From K189A clade bacterium (GTDB lineage Bacteria; Pseudomonadota; Gammaproteobacteria; Pseudomonadales; Azotimanducaceae), in NCBI GenBank assembly GCA_009886205.1, contig QXZU01000168.1, positions 26,443 through 76,390 of the forward strand: a DNA stretch of 49,948 bases. The letters run 5' to 3'. Of the stretch, positions 8,547-16,280 are shown piece by piece (within the stretch, counting starts at the first letter, position 1; every line of letters begins with the position of its first letter). The notes beneath the pieces were generated by a model. That model had not been told where the DNA came from and did no database searches. It saw only the letters and a program-made list of their open reading frames with translations. A program made the position numbers and the translations under genes.

Positions 8547-10025
8547 ATGAGCGAAGAACGAGATATTCTTGCCAACCGCAAAGCCAAAATGGAAGGCTGG
8601 CGCGCGGATACCGGTATTTATCCCAATGACTTTCGTCGCCAAGATTTAGCCGCAGACTTACACCAGCAAGCTAAAGATTTTGATAAGCCTCAGTTGGTAG
8701 AGGAGGCGATAGAAACAGCCATAGCGGGTCGTATTATGCTGCGCCGGGTTATGGGCAAAGCCAGCTTTTTGACCATTCAAGACAGCTCGGGTCAAATGCA
8801 ATGCTACTTGACCAAAAATGAACTGAGCGAAGAGGTTTACGAGGCGTTCAATAAGTATTGGGAAATGGGCGATATCGTGGGTATTCGCGGCGTGCTCATG
8901 CGCACCAATAAAGGTGAGCTTACCGTGCAAGCGAAGGAAATTGTTCTACTGAACAAGACCCAATTACCGCTGCCCGAAAAGTTCCATGGTGTCACCGACC
9001 AAGAAATTCGTTATCGCCAACGGTACCTAGATCTCATTGTTAATGAAGACAGTCGTGGCGTATTCCGCACGCGTTCGTTAGTGATGCAAAAAATTCGCGA
9101 GTACTTCACCAAGCTAGACTACTTAGAAGTAGAAACGCCCATGATGCACAGTATTCCCGGTGGTGCGACAGCGCGCCCATTTACTACCCATCATAATGCG
9201 TTAGACATGCCTCTGTATCTACGTGTTGCACCAGAGCTTTATCTAAAGAGGCTTGTCGTGGGCGGCTTTGAGCGCGTATTTGAAATCAACAGAAACTTCC
9301 GCAATGAAGGGCTGTCTACGAGGCACAACCCAGAATTTACGATGCTAGAGTTTTATCAAGCCTACGCCGACTACGAAGATTTGATGACCCTCACAGATGA
9401 TTTGTTAGCGAGCCTTGCGCGTGATGCTTTGGGTTCCACTGCATTTAACTATCAAGGCATTGATCTAGATTTTGCAAACGCGCCACTGCGTATCAGCATG
9501 GCGGAGTCCCTCGCTCGATTTGGTAGCGTGCCCGAGGCATCTGTGGCCGATGTAGACCACTTGCGTGGTGTGCTAAAAGCAAAAGGTAGCACCGCGGAGG
9601 ATCATTGGGGCTTGGGAAGGCTGCAAATGGAAGTCTTCGAAGCACAAGTAGAAGGTCGCCTTGAACAGCCCACCTATATCACTGAGTATCCAGCCGAAGT
9701 GTCGCCGCTCGCGCGTCGCAATGACAAAAACCCGGATATTACCGACCGTTTTGAACTTTTTATCGGCGGTCGTGAATACGCTAACGGGTTCTCAGAGTTG
9801 AATGATCCAGTGGATCAAGCCACTAGGTTCAGAGCTCAGGCAGATCTTAAATCTCAGGGCGACGATGAAGCGATGCATTTCGATCAAGATTACATAACTG
9901 CCCTAGAGTATGGTTTGCCGCCAACGGCGGGAGAGGGCGTTGGCATTGATCGCTTAGTGATGTTGCTGACCAATGCGCCTTCAATTCGCGATGTATTGTT
10001 GTTTCCACTGATGCGTCACCAGTAG
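8547..10025 (+). CDS. lysS: Lysyl-tRNA synthetase (class II)
   Basis: A 492-residue class II aminoacyl-tRNA synthetase that charges tRNA-Lys. It has an N-terminal OB-fold anticodon-binding domain ([19 protein letters not shown], then [16 protein letters not shown]). The catalytic core has motif 2 ([11 protein letters not shown] then [17 protein letters not shown]) and motif 3 near the C-terminus ([20 protein letters not shown]). Length is close to E. coli LysS (505). It follows prfB by 159 bases. The ATG at 8547 has only a weak upstream GTGAG. The order prfB-lysS is shared with many gammaproteobacteria. Confidence 0.96.
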   Translation: MSEERDILANRKAKMEGWRADTGIYPNDFRRQDLAADLHQQAKDFDKPQLVEEAIETAIAGRIMLRRVMGKASFLTIQDSSGQMQCYLTKNELSEEVYEAFNKYWEMGDIVGIRGVLMRTNKGELTVQAKEIVLLNKTQLPLPEKFHGVTDQEIRYRQRYLDLIVNEDSRGVFRTRSLVMQKIREYFTKLDYLEVETPMMHSIPGGATARPFTTHHNALDMPLYLRVAPELYLKRLVVGGFERVFEINRNFRNEGLSTRHNPEFTMLEFYQAYADYEDLMTLTDDLLASLARDALGSTAFNYQGIDLDFANAPLRISMAESLARFGSVPEASVADVDHLRGVLKAKGSTAEDHWGLGRLQMEVFEAQVEGRLEQPTYITEYPAEVSPLARRNDKNPDITDRFELFIGGREYANGFSELNDPVDQATRFRAQADLKSQGDDEAMHFDQDYITALEYGLPPTAGEGVGIDRLVMLLTNAPSIRDVLLFPLMRHQ

Positions 10026-10030
10026 GCTGG

Positions 10031-10069
10031 CTCAGGGAACGGCGCTCAGGGAACGGCGCTCAAGGAGCG
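10031..10069. repeat. 14-bp tandem array after lysS
   Basis: Two perfect copies of CTCAGGGAACGGCG (10031-10044 and 10045-10058) followed by a partial third, CTCAAGGAGCG (10059-10069), fill the short lysS-ung gap. Confidence 0.85.
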
Positions 10070-10096
10070 AGCTTAATCAGTGACAGGGGGGTTATA

Positions 10097-10816
10097 ATGA
10101 ATCAACGCGTTAACTTGGAAGCTTCTTGGCAAGCGCTGCTCAAAGATCAGTTTGAGCGCCCCTACATGCAAGCGCTGCGTGATTTTTTACTGGAAGAAAA
10201 GCGCCTAGGCAAACGGATATATCCGCCAGGCGAGCGGATATTCGCTGCCTTAGACGCGGTGCCCGTGGATAAAGTCCGCGTGGTCATAATAGGTCAAGAC
10301 CCTTATCACGGCCCCAATCAGGCCCATGGGCTGAGTTTTTCTGTGCCTAACGGCATACCTATACCTCCATCATTACGCAACATGCTCAAAGAAATCGACA
10401 CCGACATTGGTCTACCTGAGCCGTTGCAGGCAAATTGTGGCGATCTTTCCGCATGGGCGGATCAAGGCGTATTGTTGCTTAACAGTGTGCTCACAGTTGA
10501 GCAGGCTCAGGCGGCCTCGCACCAAGGTAAAGGGTGGGAGCAGTTCACGGACGTGCTTGTCAGTAGGTTAGCTGAACAGCGCCAGGGGTTGGTATTTTTA
10601 CTTTGGGGCGCTTACGCGCAAAAGAAGGGCAAACTCGTAGATGCTCAGCGCCATCACTTGCTCTTGGCGCCGCATCCTTCTCCTTTATCCGCTCACCGCG
10701 GCTTTTTTGGCTGTAAACATTTTTCTCAAACTAACAAAATATTAGCCGCTCAAGGTTTGTCAATTATCGATTGGTCACAAGCCCAGTTGTCCGGCGAGTC
10801 TGCAAACAACGAATAA
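10097..10816 (+). CDS. ung: Uracil-DNA glycosylase
   Basis: A 239-residue family-1 uracil-DNA glycosylase that removes uracil from DNA to start base excision repair. The water-activating motif GQDPYHGP (about residues 66-73), the uracil-recognition stretch VLLLNSVLTV and the DNA-intercalating loop HPSPLSAHRGFFGC (about residues 193-206) are all present. Length is near the E. coli protein (229). The ATG at 10097 follows a strong AGGGGGG. It is separated from lysS by a short tandem array and followed 11 bases later by an enoyl-CoA-hydratase-fold gene, so those two may be cotranscribed. Confidence 0.96.
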   Translation: MNQRVNLEASWQALLKDQFERPYMQALRDFLLEEKRLGKRIYPPGERIFAALDAVPVDKVRVVIIGQDPYHGPNQAHGLSFSVPNGIPIPPSLRNMLKEIDTDIGLPEPLQANCGDLSAWADQGVLLLNSVLTVEQAQAASHQGKGWEQFTDVLVSRLAEQRQGLVFLLWGAYAQKKGKLVDAQRHHLLLAPHPSPLSAHRGFFGCKHFSQTNKILAAQGLSIIDWSQAQLSGESANNE

Positions 10817-10827
10817 GTGAACTACCA

Positions 10828-11982
10828 ATGACTGTAATTTCAGAAATCATCCCTAGCTCAACAACGGCTCAAGTCAGTATAAGTGAGCTCAAAACTTCAG
10901 GCGCCATGAGTATTGGCCATGCCCACCTAAACATGGTCGCTAGTTTGAATGCACTGACCTTGGATGCGGTCAGAGTGCTCACTGCCGCTGTTTCACACTG
11001 GTCTGCTCGAGAGGACATCGCTGGCGTTTTAATAACAGGAGAAGGCGAAAAAGCCTTCTGCGCAGGTGGCGATATACAGGCGCTGTATCGGGCGGCAGTT
11101 GCTAATCGTCAGGCAGGTGAGTTAGTTGATCTCTATCCTTTTGAATTTTTTGCTGAAGAATATCGCCTTGATTATGTGTTACACACGTTCAACAAGCCGG
11201 TTATCACTTTAGGCCACGGCATAGTCATGGGCGGCGGCTATGGTCTCTTCGCTGCCTCTGGTTATCGCGTGTTAACTCAGCGCAGTAAGCTCGCTTTTCC
11301 AGAAATCACCATTGGTCTGTTTCCCGATGCGGGTGGCAGTTGGGTGCTGAAAAATCTACCCCAACCAATTGCATTGTTCCTTGGCTTAACTGGGAGTCAG
11401 GTGAATGCAACGGATGCGTTAGCGCTGAATATTGGCACCCACATGATTGATCATGAGCAACGGCAAATGTTTGTTGATGGATTGGCGACTATGGCGTGGA
11501 GCGAAGATGACGCTGGCAATAGGGCGTTGCTTGATGAATATCTGGTCAGCTGCAGCTACCAGGGCCAACGTCCAGAGCCTGAATTGTCTGCGTTTGACGG
11601 GGCGTTGGTAGAAGTTGGTAGCCTGAGTGATTGCGTGACCAGTATTGTCGCCATGCAGGGGAAGTCAGCCTGGATTGATCGCGGTATCGGCAATTTGCAG
11701 AAGGGTTGTCCGGTAACCGCTGGAATTATTTTCGAACAAATGCGCAGGGTGAAAACGATGACCTTGGCAGAGAGCTTTCGTATGGAGTTGGCTGTGGCCA
11801 CTCGTTGCCTGCAATGGCCAGATTTTGCAGAGGGCGTTCGCGCGCTGCTCATTGATAAAGATGGTGCGCCAAAGTGGACTGTGAACAGTGTCGATGATTT
11901 GTCTAAAGAATATATTGATGCGCACTTCGACGAGAATTTTGTCGGTCTTTGGCCAAATAACCCACTGCATGACCTTGGCTGA
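10828..11982 (+). CDS. Enoyl-CoA hydratase/isomerase family; probable 3-hydroxyisobutyryl-CoA hydrolase
   Basis: A 384-residue crotonase-superfamily protein. The oxyanion-hole regions are clear: GEKAFCAGGDIQAL (about residues 75-88) and GHGIVMGGGYGLF (about 130-142). The stretch FPEITIGLFPDAGGSW carries the Glu and Asp seen in 3-hydroxyisobutyryl-CoA hydrolases of valine breakdown. The length, about 100 residues beyond simple enoyl-CoA hydratases, and the C-terminal ending fit that subfamily. The ATG at 10828, 11 bases after ung, is chosen because the longer frame (from 10771) overlaps ung and adds unrelated residues. Substrate is inferred; another short-chain acyl-CoA hydrolase or hydratase is possible. 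No other valine-degradation genes are nearby. Confidence 0.8.
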   Translation: MTVISEIIPSSTTAQVSISELKTSGAMSIGHAHLNMVASLNALTLDAVRVLTAAVSHWSAREDIAGVLITGEGEKAFCAGGDIQALYRAAVANRQAGELVDLYPFEFFAEEYRLDYVLHTFNKPVITLGHGIVMGGGYGLFAASGYRVLTQRSKLAFPEITIGLFPDAGGSWVLKNLPQPIALFLGLTGSQVNATDALALNIGTHMIDHEQRQMFVDGLATMAWSEDDAGNRALLDEYLVSCSYQGQRPEPELSAFDGALVEVGSLSDCVTSIVAMQGKSAWIDRGIGNLQKGCPVTAGIIFEQMRRVKTMTLAESFRMELAVATRCLQWPDFAEGVRALLIDKDGAPKWTVNSVDDLSKEYIDAHFDENFVGLWPNNPLHDLG

Positions 11983-12034
11983 TTAGACCGCTTTTGAGTT
12001 CTCGGCGTGCAAACGAAAAAGCGGTACGATCAGG

Positions 12035-12811
12035 TTAGTCTGGGGCGTCCTCAGTCTTGCGGGTAACCCACAGGCCGTAGCCCGAAGTGGGTGCATGCTC
12101 TTTCTGTTCAGTTTCTTGCGCAGAGTGCTGTGCTGGTGATGGGCTAGGAGCGCTCACGTAAATGACATCGCCCTTAACGCCTTCTGGGCTGAGCCAAGTA
12201 TCACCCACAACTGGTGCGCTGCCTTGCCATTGAAATTGAGCCAATTGCTTTTTAACAGCACCTCTAAACTGGGCTCTCGCGACAATTTCTTGCCCCAGAT
12301 AACAGCCCTTATCGAAATCTACAGCCCCGTGTACGTGCAGATCCAGCATTTGCGGTAAAAATTTCTGGCTTAAGGTTTTGCTGATGAAAACCATACCTTG
12401 CTCCGCCATAAGTGCGCCAAGTGTCGGCGAAATGTCTCCTTGGTCAAGCGCTGAGGCTTGTTCGTTAGCAATCGCCCATCCGGGTAAGAGGTGTCTTTGC
12501 TCGTCCTCGCAGGCCTCAATATTTACCGGGGTGTCTGTTGAGTGAAATGTACATTTAGCAAACATAGCGTAGGGCTTGAGGAAATTCATAACGTCTTCGG
12601 CGAGGGTGTTGTGTACAACTAGGCCAACGCCTTCGGTTAGTTCTAATGCCCAACCGTTGGCTAAAACTCGGCCTTTAAGTGTGCACAGCGCCATAGGTGT
12701 TGGCTGTGTTTTATTGATCCTAGCGCTGTCGCAAGTCAAATAGCCTTGTAAAAACTCTTTGACGGCAAAGCCCTTGAGGGTGATCATTCTCGCTTCCAGC
12801 CAGTTCTCCAC
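12035..12811 (-). CDS. ygfZ: tRNA-modifying / iron-sulfur assembly protein YgfZ
   Basis: A 258-residue folate-binding protein of the GcvT-like YgfZ family, needed for maturation and repair of certain Fe-S enzymes such as MiaB. The family signature KGCYLGQEIVAR is present (about residues 168-179) with its reactive Cys. The C-terminus (GYGLWVTRKTEDAPD) is short; the total is smaller than E. coli YgfZ (326). The start is a GTG at 12811 with AGGGA seven bases upstream. It is divergent from sdhE, the same arrangement as in E. coli, with an 83-base shared promoter region. Confidence 0.9.
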   Translation of the reverse strand: MENWLEARMITLKGFAVKEFLQGYLTCDSARINKTQPTPMALCTLKGRVLANGWALELTEGVGLVVHNTLAEDVMNFLKPYAMFAKCTFHSTDTPVNIEACEDEQRHLLPGWAIANEQASALDQGDISPTLGALMAEQGMVFISKTLSQKFLPQMLDLHVHGAVDFDKGCYLGQEIVARAQFRGAVKKQLAQFQWQGSAPVVGDTWLSPEGVKGDVIYVSAPSPSPAQHSAQETEQKEHAPTSGYGLWVTRKTEDAPD

Positions 12812-12894
12812 AGAGTAGTCCCTTTCTTACAAACCGTATGGTTTTAGACTGCCTTAAGGCGAGCTATAAAAGCAATAACCTAGGCATCGTAGTT

Positions 12895-13146
12895 ATGAGT
12901 GCAACAGATCTTAAACAAATTTACTGGCGTAGTCGCCGCGGCATGCTTGAAATCGAAGCAAAACTGGTGCCGTTCATTCGCGACCATTTTCAGGATTTAA
13001 GCAGCGAAGAGCAAAAAACTTATGAAGCGATGTTGGATCTAGAAGATTGGGAGATCTTTGATTGGTTACAAGGTCGAGAAGTACCCGAAGACCCAATGGT
13101 GCGCGCGCTTGTAGAGAAAATCATCGCCTGCAAGTCAACACTCTAG
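12895..13146 (+). CDS. sdhE: FAD assembly factor SdhE
   Basis: An 83-residue protein of the SdhE/YgfY family that promotes covalent attachment of FAD to succinate dehydrogenase flavoprotein. The signature RRGMLEIE (RGxxE motif, about residues 13-20) is intact, followed by the conserved LDLEDWEIFDWLQGRE. The open frame begins further upstream at 12838, but the ATG at 12895 gives the family start and length. It diverges from ygfZ and precedes a CptA/YgfX-like gene, both as in E. coli. Confidence 0.93.
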   Translation: MSATDLKQIYWRSRRGMLEIEAKLVPFIRDHFQDLSSEEQKTYEAMLDLEDWEIFDWLQGREVPEDPMVRALVEKIIACKSTL

Positions 13147-13220
13147 TTCAAACTGCTGGGTGCGCGGCTGTTGGACGCTCGCCCCAGAAACAAATCTGTT
13201 TATTGATTCGTTCAGGTGGC

Positions 13221-13568
13221 ATGCGCCGAGCATGTAATTTGCTTGGTTGCGGCCTATTTCTTTATGCCGGTGTAAAGCTTCTTGGCCTCGCCGGATTGGG
13301 ACTGTTTGCAATGGCCTGTCATCGCTTTGTTGTACAGGCCTTGCTTGGCCAAAGTTTGCACGTGCACTTGCCCGGTTGGTTCGACAACCCAACGCATTCT
13401 CTACAACAAATCACGTTAGATGAAGCCGCGCAGGTGCAAAGCTGGCAGCTTAGTTGGGCTTTGTGTTTGTGCTTTAGCAAGTTGCCGCCTCAGTGGGTGT
13501 TTGCGGATGAGGTGGACGCCGGCACCTTCGCCGCATTGAAGCGGTTGGTGAAGGTGGCTCATGGTTAA
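13221..13568 (+). CDS. CptA/YgfX-like membrane protein (start uncertain)
   Basis: A protein of about 115 residues from ATG 13221 (or 121 from TTG 13203); the frame is open back to 13062, overlapping sdhE. A hydrophobic stretch LLGCGLFLYAGVKLLGLAGL near the N-terminus suggests one or two membrane segments. The C-terminal part (LSWALCLCFSKL, then DAGTFAALKRLVKVA) resembles the end of YgfX/CptA proteins, where a hydrophobic strand is followed by a short helix. Position just after sdhE matches ygfX in E. coli. The N-terminal charged region usual in that family is missing in this frame; see the finding on a possible frameshift. Function in E. coli (toxin acting on MreB/FtsZ) should not be assumed here. 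Confidence 0.5.
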   Translation: MRRACNLLGCGLFLYAGVKLLGLAGLGLFAMACHRFVVQALLGQSLHVHLPGWFDNPTHSLQQITLDEAAQVQSWQLSWALCLCFSKLPPQWVFADEVDAGTFAALKRLVKVAHG

Positions 13569-13570
13569 AC

Positions 13571-13655
13571 CTAACTGTTTAGGCAAGCTAACTGTTTAGG
13601 CAAACTAAATGTATAGGCTAGCTAAACGGCTAAGCCAGATTAACCGTTTAATTAT
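13571..13655. repeat. Degenerate 17-bp tandem array
   Basis: Units at constant 17-base spacing: CTAACTGTTTAGGCAAG (13571), CTAACTGTTTAGGCAAA (13588), CTAAATGTATAGGCTAG (13605), CTAAACGGCTAAGCCAG (13622), and a weak fifth at 13639. Similarity falls along the array. Confidence 0.85.
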
Positions 13656-13741
13656 GCGCTACCCAACCTTGTAGCAATCTCTGTTGTATTTGGCGCGCAA
13701 TGCGCGAATAACCAGTTGCTCGCAGAATGTTGCCGAATCGG

Positions 13742-13798
13742 GTGCTTGGTCATAGTGCTTGGTCATAGTGCTTGGTCATAGTGCTTTGTCATAGTGCT
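13742..13798. repeat. 13-bp tandem array
   Basis: Three perfect copies of GTGCTTGGTCATA (13742, 13755, 13768), a fourth with one change (GTGCTTTGTCATA, 13781) and a partial GTGCT. The near-identity implies a more recent expansion than the other arrays in the window. Confidence 0.93.
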
Positions 13799-13817
13799 GG
13801 AGAGGGTGGTCAGACAG

Positions 13818-13835
13818 AGCGCTCCACAGAGCGCT
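13818..13835. other. Perfect inverted repeat downstream of nadB
   Basis: AGCGCTC (13818-13824), loop CACA, GAGCGCT (13829-13835). Neither side has a T run, so it is not a canonical terminator in either direction, though it sits between two converging genes and may end transcripts with help. Confidence 0.4.
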
Positions 13836-13870
13836 TGAGAGTAGAAATGGTGTGGGGCTAACTGGGGTGA

Positions 13871-15487
13871 CTAAACAGAAGTTTTAATCATATCTAGTTG
13901 GTCGGTGCTGCCGGGAAACAAGATGGTGTCTGTTGTATTCACAGTTTGCTCGGGGTGGTCTAAGTTATAGTTCAGGCCTCGGCTTTCTTTGCGTTTGAGC
14001 GCTGAGCGTACGATCAGATCTGCTACGTGCAATAAGTTGCGCAACTCAATAAGGTCGTTGGTTACTCTATAGTTCGCATAGTACTCGTGGATTTCTTGTT
14101 TCAATAATTCAATACGCCGCTGGGCTCGCTGTAAGCGTTTGTCTGTTCTAACAATGCCCACGTAGTCCCACATGAACCGTCGCAACTCTTCCCAGTTGTG
14201 CGCAATGATGATGGACTCATCCGAGTCTGTGACTTGAGATTCGTCCCAGCGTGGGATGTAAGGCACTGTTTGAGGCCGGTCAAGCTGGGAAATAATCTTC
14301 TCAGCCGCGTTTTGACCATAAACCAAGCATTCAAGCAGAGAGTTACTCGCCAGACGATTTGCCCCATGCAAGCCAGTGCAACTGACTTCGCCTATTGCGT
14401 AGAGGTTAGCCAAGTCTGTGCGGCCATGTTCGTCGACTACCACGCCACCGCAGGTGTAATGGGCCGCAGGCACCACGGGAATGGGCTCTTTAGAAATATC
14501 TATGCCTAGCTCAGAGCACTTTTTTGCAATGTTCGGGAAGTGGTGCTGAATAAATTCATGAGAGCGGTGGCTAATGTCCAGATATACGCAGTCAGCGCCA
14601 ATACGCTTCATTTCATGGTCAATGGCGCGAGCGACGATGTCTCTAGGTGCCAGTTCTGCGCGTTCATCAAATTTGTGCATGAACCGTTCGCCGTTGGGCA
14701 GTCGCAGCACGCCGCCTTCGCCACGTACCGCTTCGGAGACCAAGAAAGATCCGGCGTGAGGGTGGTAAAGGCAAGTAGGGTGGAATTGGTTGAATTCCAT
14801 ATTGGCAACTCGACAGCCAGCGCGCCAAGCCATGGCAATGCCATCGCCGGTAGAGCCGTCCGGATTACTGGTATAGAGGTAGACTTTACTGGCGCCGCCG
14901 GTGGCAAGAATGACAAAGCGAGATTGGAAGACTTCAACACGCCCACTGCCAAGGTTAAGCACGTAGGCCCCGGCACAGCGACTGGGGTTGCGGCCTAATT
15001 TGGACAAATTAATGAGGTCTATGGCCACTCGATCATTGAAAAGTTGGATGTTGGGGTGGTCAAGGGCGCGGTCGGTGAGTGTTTGGGTGATGGCTTTGCC
15101 CGTGGCATCAGCGACATGCAGGATGCGTCGGTGCGAGTGACCACCTTCACGGGTTAAATGCAGCGCGTTGTTTTCAACGTCAAAATCCACGCCCCACTCG
15201 GCTAATTGGTTAATCGCTCTGGGTGCGCCTTGCACTACATCGCGGACAATATTCGCATCACACAGTCCTGCACCAGCGTCCAATGTGTCCCGCACGTGTG
15301 CGTCAAAGCTGTCTTCAGGATCGGTCACTGACGCAACGCCGCCTTGTGCCCAATGAGAAGAGCCGCTGGCGATATCGCCCTTACACAGCACCGTGACTCT
15401 TGCGTGTTCGGCCAGGAGTAACGCTGTAGTCAGGCCTGCGGCACCGCCGCCGATGACCAGTATGTCAGTATTGAATCTTTGCGACAT
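13871..15487 (-). CDS. nadB: L-aspartate oxidase NadB
   Basis: A 538-residue flavoprotein that oxidises L-aspartate to iminoaspartate, the first step of NAD synthesis. The FAD-binding GxGxxG region is [20 protein letters not shown] at the N-terminus. The substrate and flavin regions include [10 protein letters not shown], the fumarate-reductase-family HPT motif in [23 protein letters not shown] and [15 protein letters not shown]. Length matches Pseudomonas NadB. The frame extends 15 residues upstream, but the ATG at 15487 (MSQRFNTDI) is the family start with GAGAA upstream. In Pseudomonas nadB is followed by algU, mucA, mucB and mucC; here it faces away from rseC and those first three are missing. 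Confidence 0.95.
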   Translation of the reverse strand: MSQRFNTDILVIGGGAAGLTTALLLAEHARVTVLCKGDIASGSSHWAQGGVASVTDPEDSFDAHVRDTLDAGAGLCDANIVRDVVQGAPRAINQLAEWGVDFDVENNALHLTREGGHSHRRILHVADATGKAITQTLTDRALDHPNIQLFNDRVAIDLINLSKLGRNPSRCAGAYVLNLGSGRVEVFQSRFVILATGGASKVYLYTSNPDGSTGDGIAMAWRAGCRVANMEFNQFHPTCLYHPHAGSFLVSEAVRGEGGVLRLPNGERFMHKFDERAELAPRDIVARAIDHEMKRIGADCVYLDISHRSHEFIQHHFPNIAKKCSELGIDISKEPIPVVPAAHYTCGGVVVDEHGRTDLANLYAIGEVSCTGLHGANRLASNSLLECLVYGQNAAEKIISQLDRPQTVPYIPRWDESQVTDSDESIIIAHNWEELRRFMWDYVGIVRTDKRLQRAQRRIELLKQEIHEYYANYRVTNDLIELRNLLHVADLIVRSALKRKESRGLNYNLDHPEQTVNTTDTILFPGSTDQLDMIKTSV

Positions 15488-15758
15488 GTTCTCTAACGCG
15501 TTGAATTGATCCGGGAGTATAGCGCTCTCCACGGCATTAGAATATCCGCATGGGTAGAGTTTAAGGTGACGGAGTCGCTTTTGCTCTTGTGGGTAATCAA
15601 ACTCGGCGGTAGCTAGTAGCTAGTAGCCAGTGCGAAGGGGCCTGAGGGCGGTGAATTTAGGCCGTTGGGGCAGATATTTGTTCGACCCAAGCTTACCTTT
15701 GAGGCGGAAGCGAGTCTAAGCCCTTGCTACTTCGGGTTGATTTTGGGTTAATCCATGC
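15488..15758. other. nadB-rseC divergent gap
   Basis: About 270 bases separating the divergent genes nadB and rseC. It contains a short 7-bp tandem repeat (TAGCTAG repeated near 15610-15630) and presumably both promoters. I see no sigma-E-type GGAACTT/TCTGA pair and no trace of algU, mucA or mucB coding sequence. Confidence 0.6.
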
Positions 15759-16205
15759 ATGATCAAAAAGCGAGTGTTAGTGGATAAACAGCAAGGCTCG
15801 ATTCGGCTTTACGCCTCTGAAAATCCTTGTGCAAAGTGCCCCAGTGGCTGCACTTCCGCTGCCACTCCGCCTGCTGGGCTGCAAATTATAGACTTTGCTT
15901 GGCCATCGGCCCATTTGAACGCGGTGGCGCTCTATCTATTCGGGTTGCCTTTACTTCTTCTTGTGACAGCAGTTTGGTTTATGGACAGCTATGCGGTGCA
16001 GTTAGCGACTACCTCGGAGATGTCTTTAGGGCGTTTCACGATGGCCAGCATCCCAATTGTCGTGTTGGCTGCGAGTATGGGAATGGTCTTGGGAGGGCGT
16101 TTAGCCCGCAAGAAAAGCCGTTCACTCATACAGGCCTTGAAAGAAGCAATAGCCATACCCACTATTTCCACTAGCGAGCGCGCGTCTTCAGAAAATTCGT
16201 TGTAG
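15759..16205 (+). CDS. rseC: Envelope stress regulator RseC/MucC-like
   Basis: A 148-residue protein with the RseC/MucC plan: a short cytoplasmic N-terminal domain with a Cys cluster (NPCAKCPSGC, about residues 23-32), then two membrane helices (LYLFGLPLLLLVTAVWF, and SIPIVVLAASMGMVLGG), then a basic tail. RseC is a positive modulator of sigma-E and also linked to SoxR reduction via the Rsx system. The ATG at 15759 has no clear Shine-Dalgarno sequence. It is followed 75 bases later by mucD/degP, as mucC-mucD in Pseudomonas, but the sigma factor and anti-sigma genes that normally precede it are absent. Confidence 0.85.
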   Translation: MIKKRVLVDKQQGSIRLYASENPCAKCPSGCTSAATPPAGLQIIDFAWPSAHLNAVALYLFGLPLLLLVTAVWFMDSYAVQLATTSEMSLGRFTMASIPIVVLAASMGMVLGGRLARKKSRSLIQALKEAIAIPTISTSERASSENSL

Positions 16206-16280
16206 TCGCTAATTTCCCTAGGCTGCCAAGACTATGGATGCCCAGATCAGTTTCTGACTAATTTTGAGGAAAATTCCAAA

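Larger units (their letters stand above)
13569..13870. other. Non-coding gap with two tandem arrays
   Basis: About 300 bases between the CptA-like gene and the end of nadB (which run towards each other). It holds a 17-bp array (13571-13655), a 13-bp array (13742-13798) and a perfect inverted repeat (13818-13835). No gene is supported. Confidence 0.8.

Noticed and set aside
13571-13798. CRISPR array
   Set aside because: Repeats are directly adjacent with no spacers and the units are too short.
14540-14998. 152-codon frame opposite nadB
   Set aside because: Lies fully antisense within a well-conserved gene; its composition follows the codon bias of nadB on the other strand.
15759-16205. Sigma-E promoter upstream of rseC or mucD
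   Set aside because: No GGAACTT-like -35 with TCTGA-like -10 at proper spacing was seen in the gaps.
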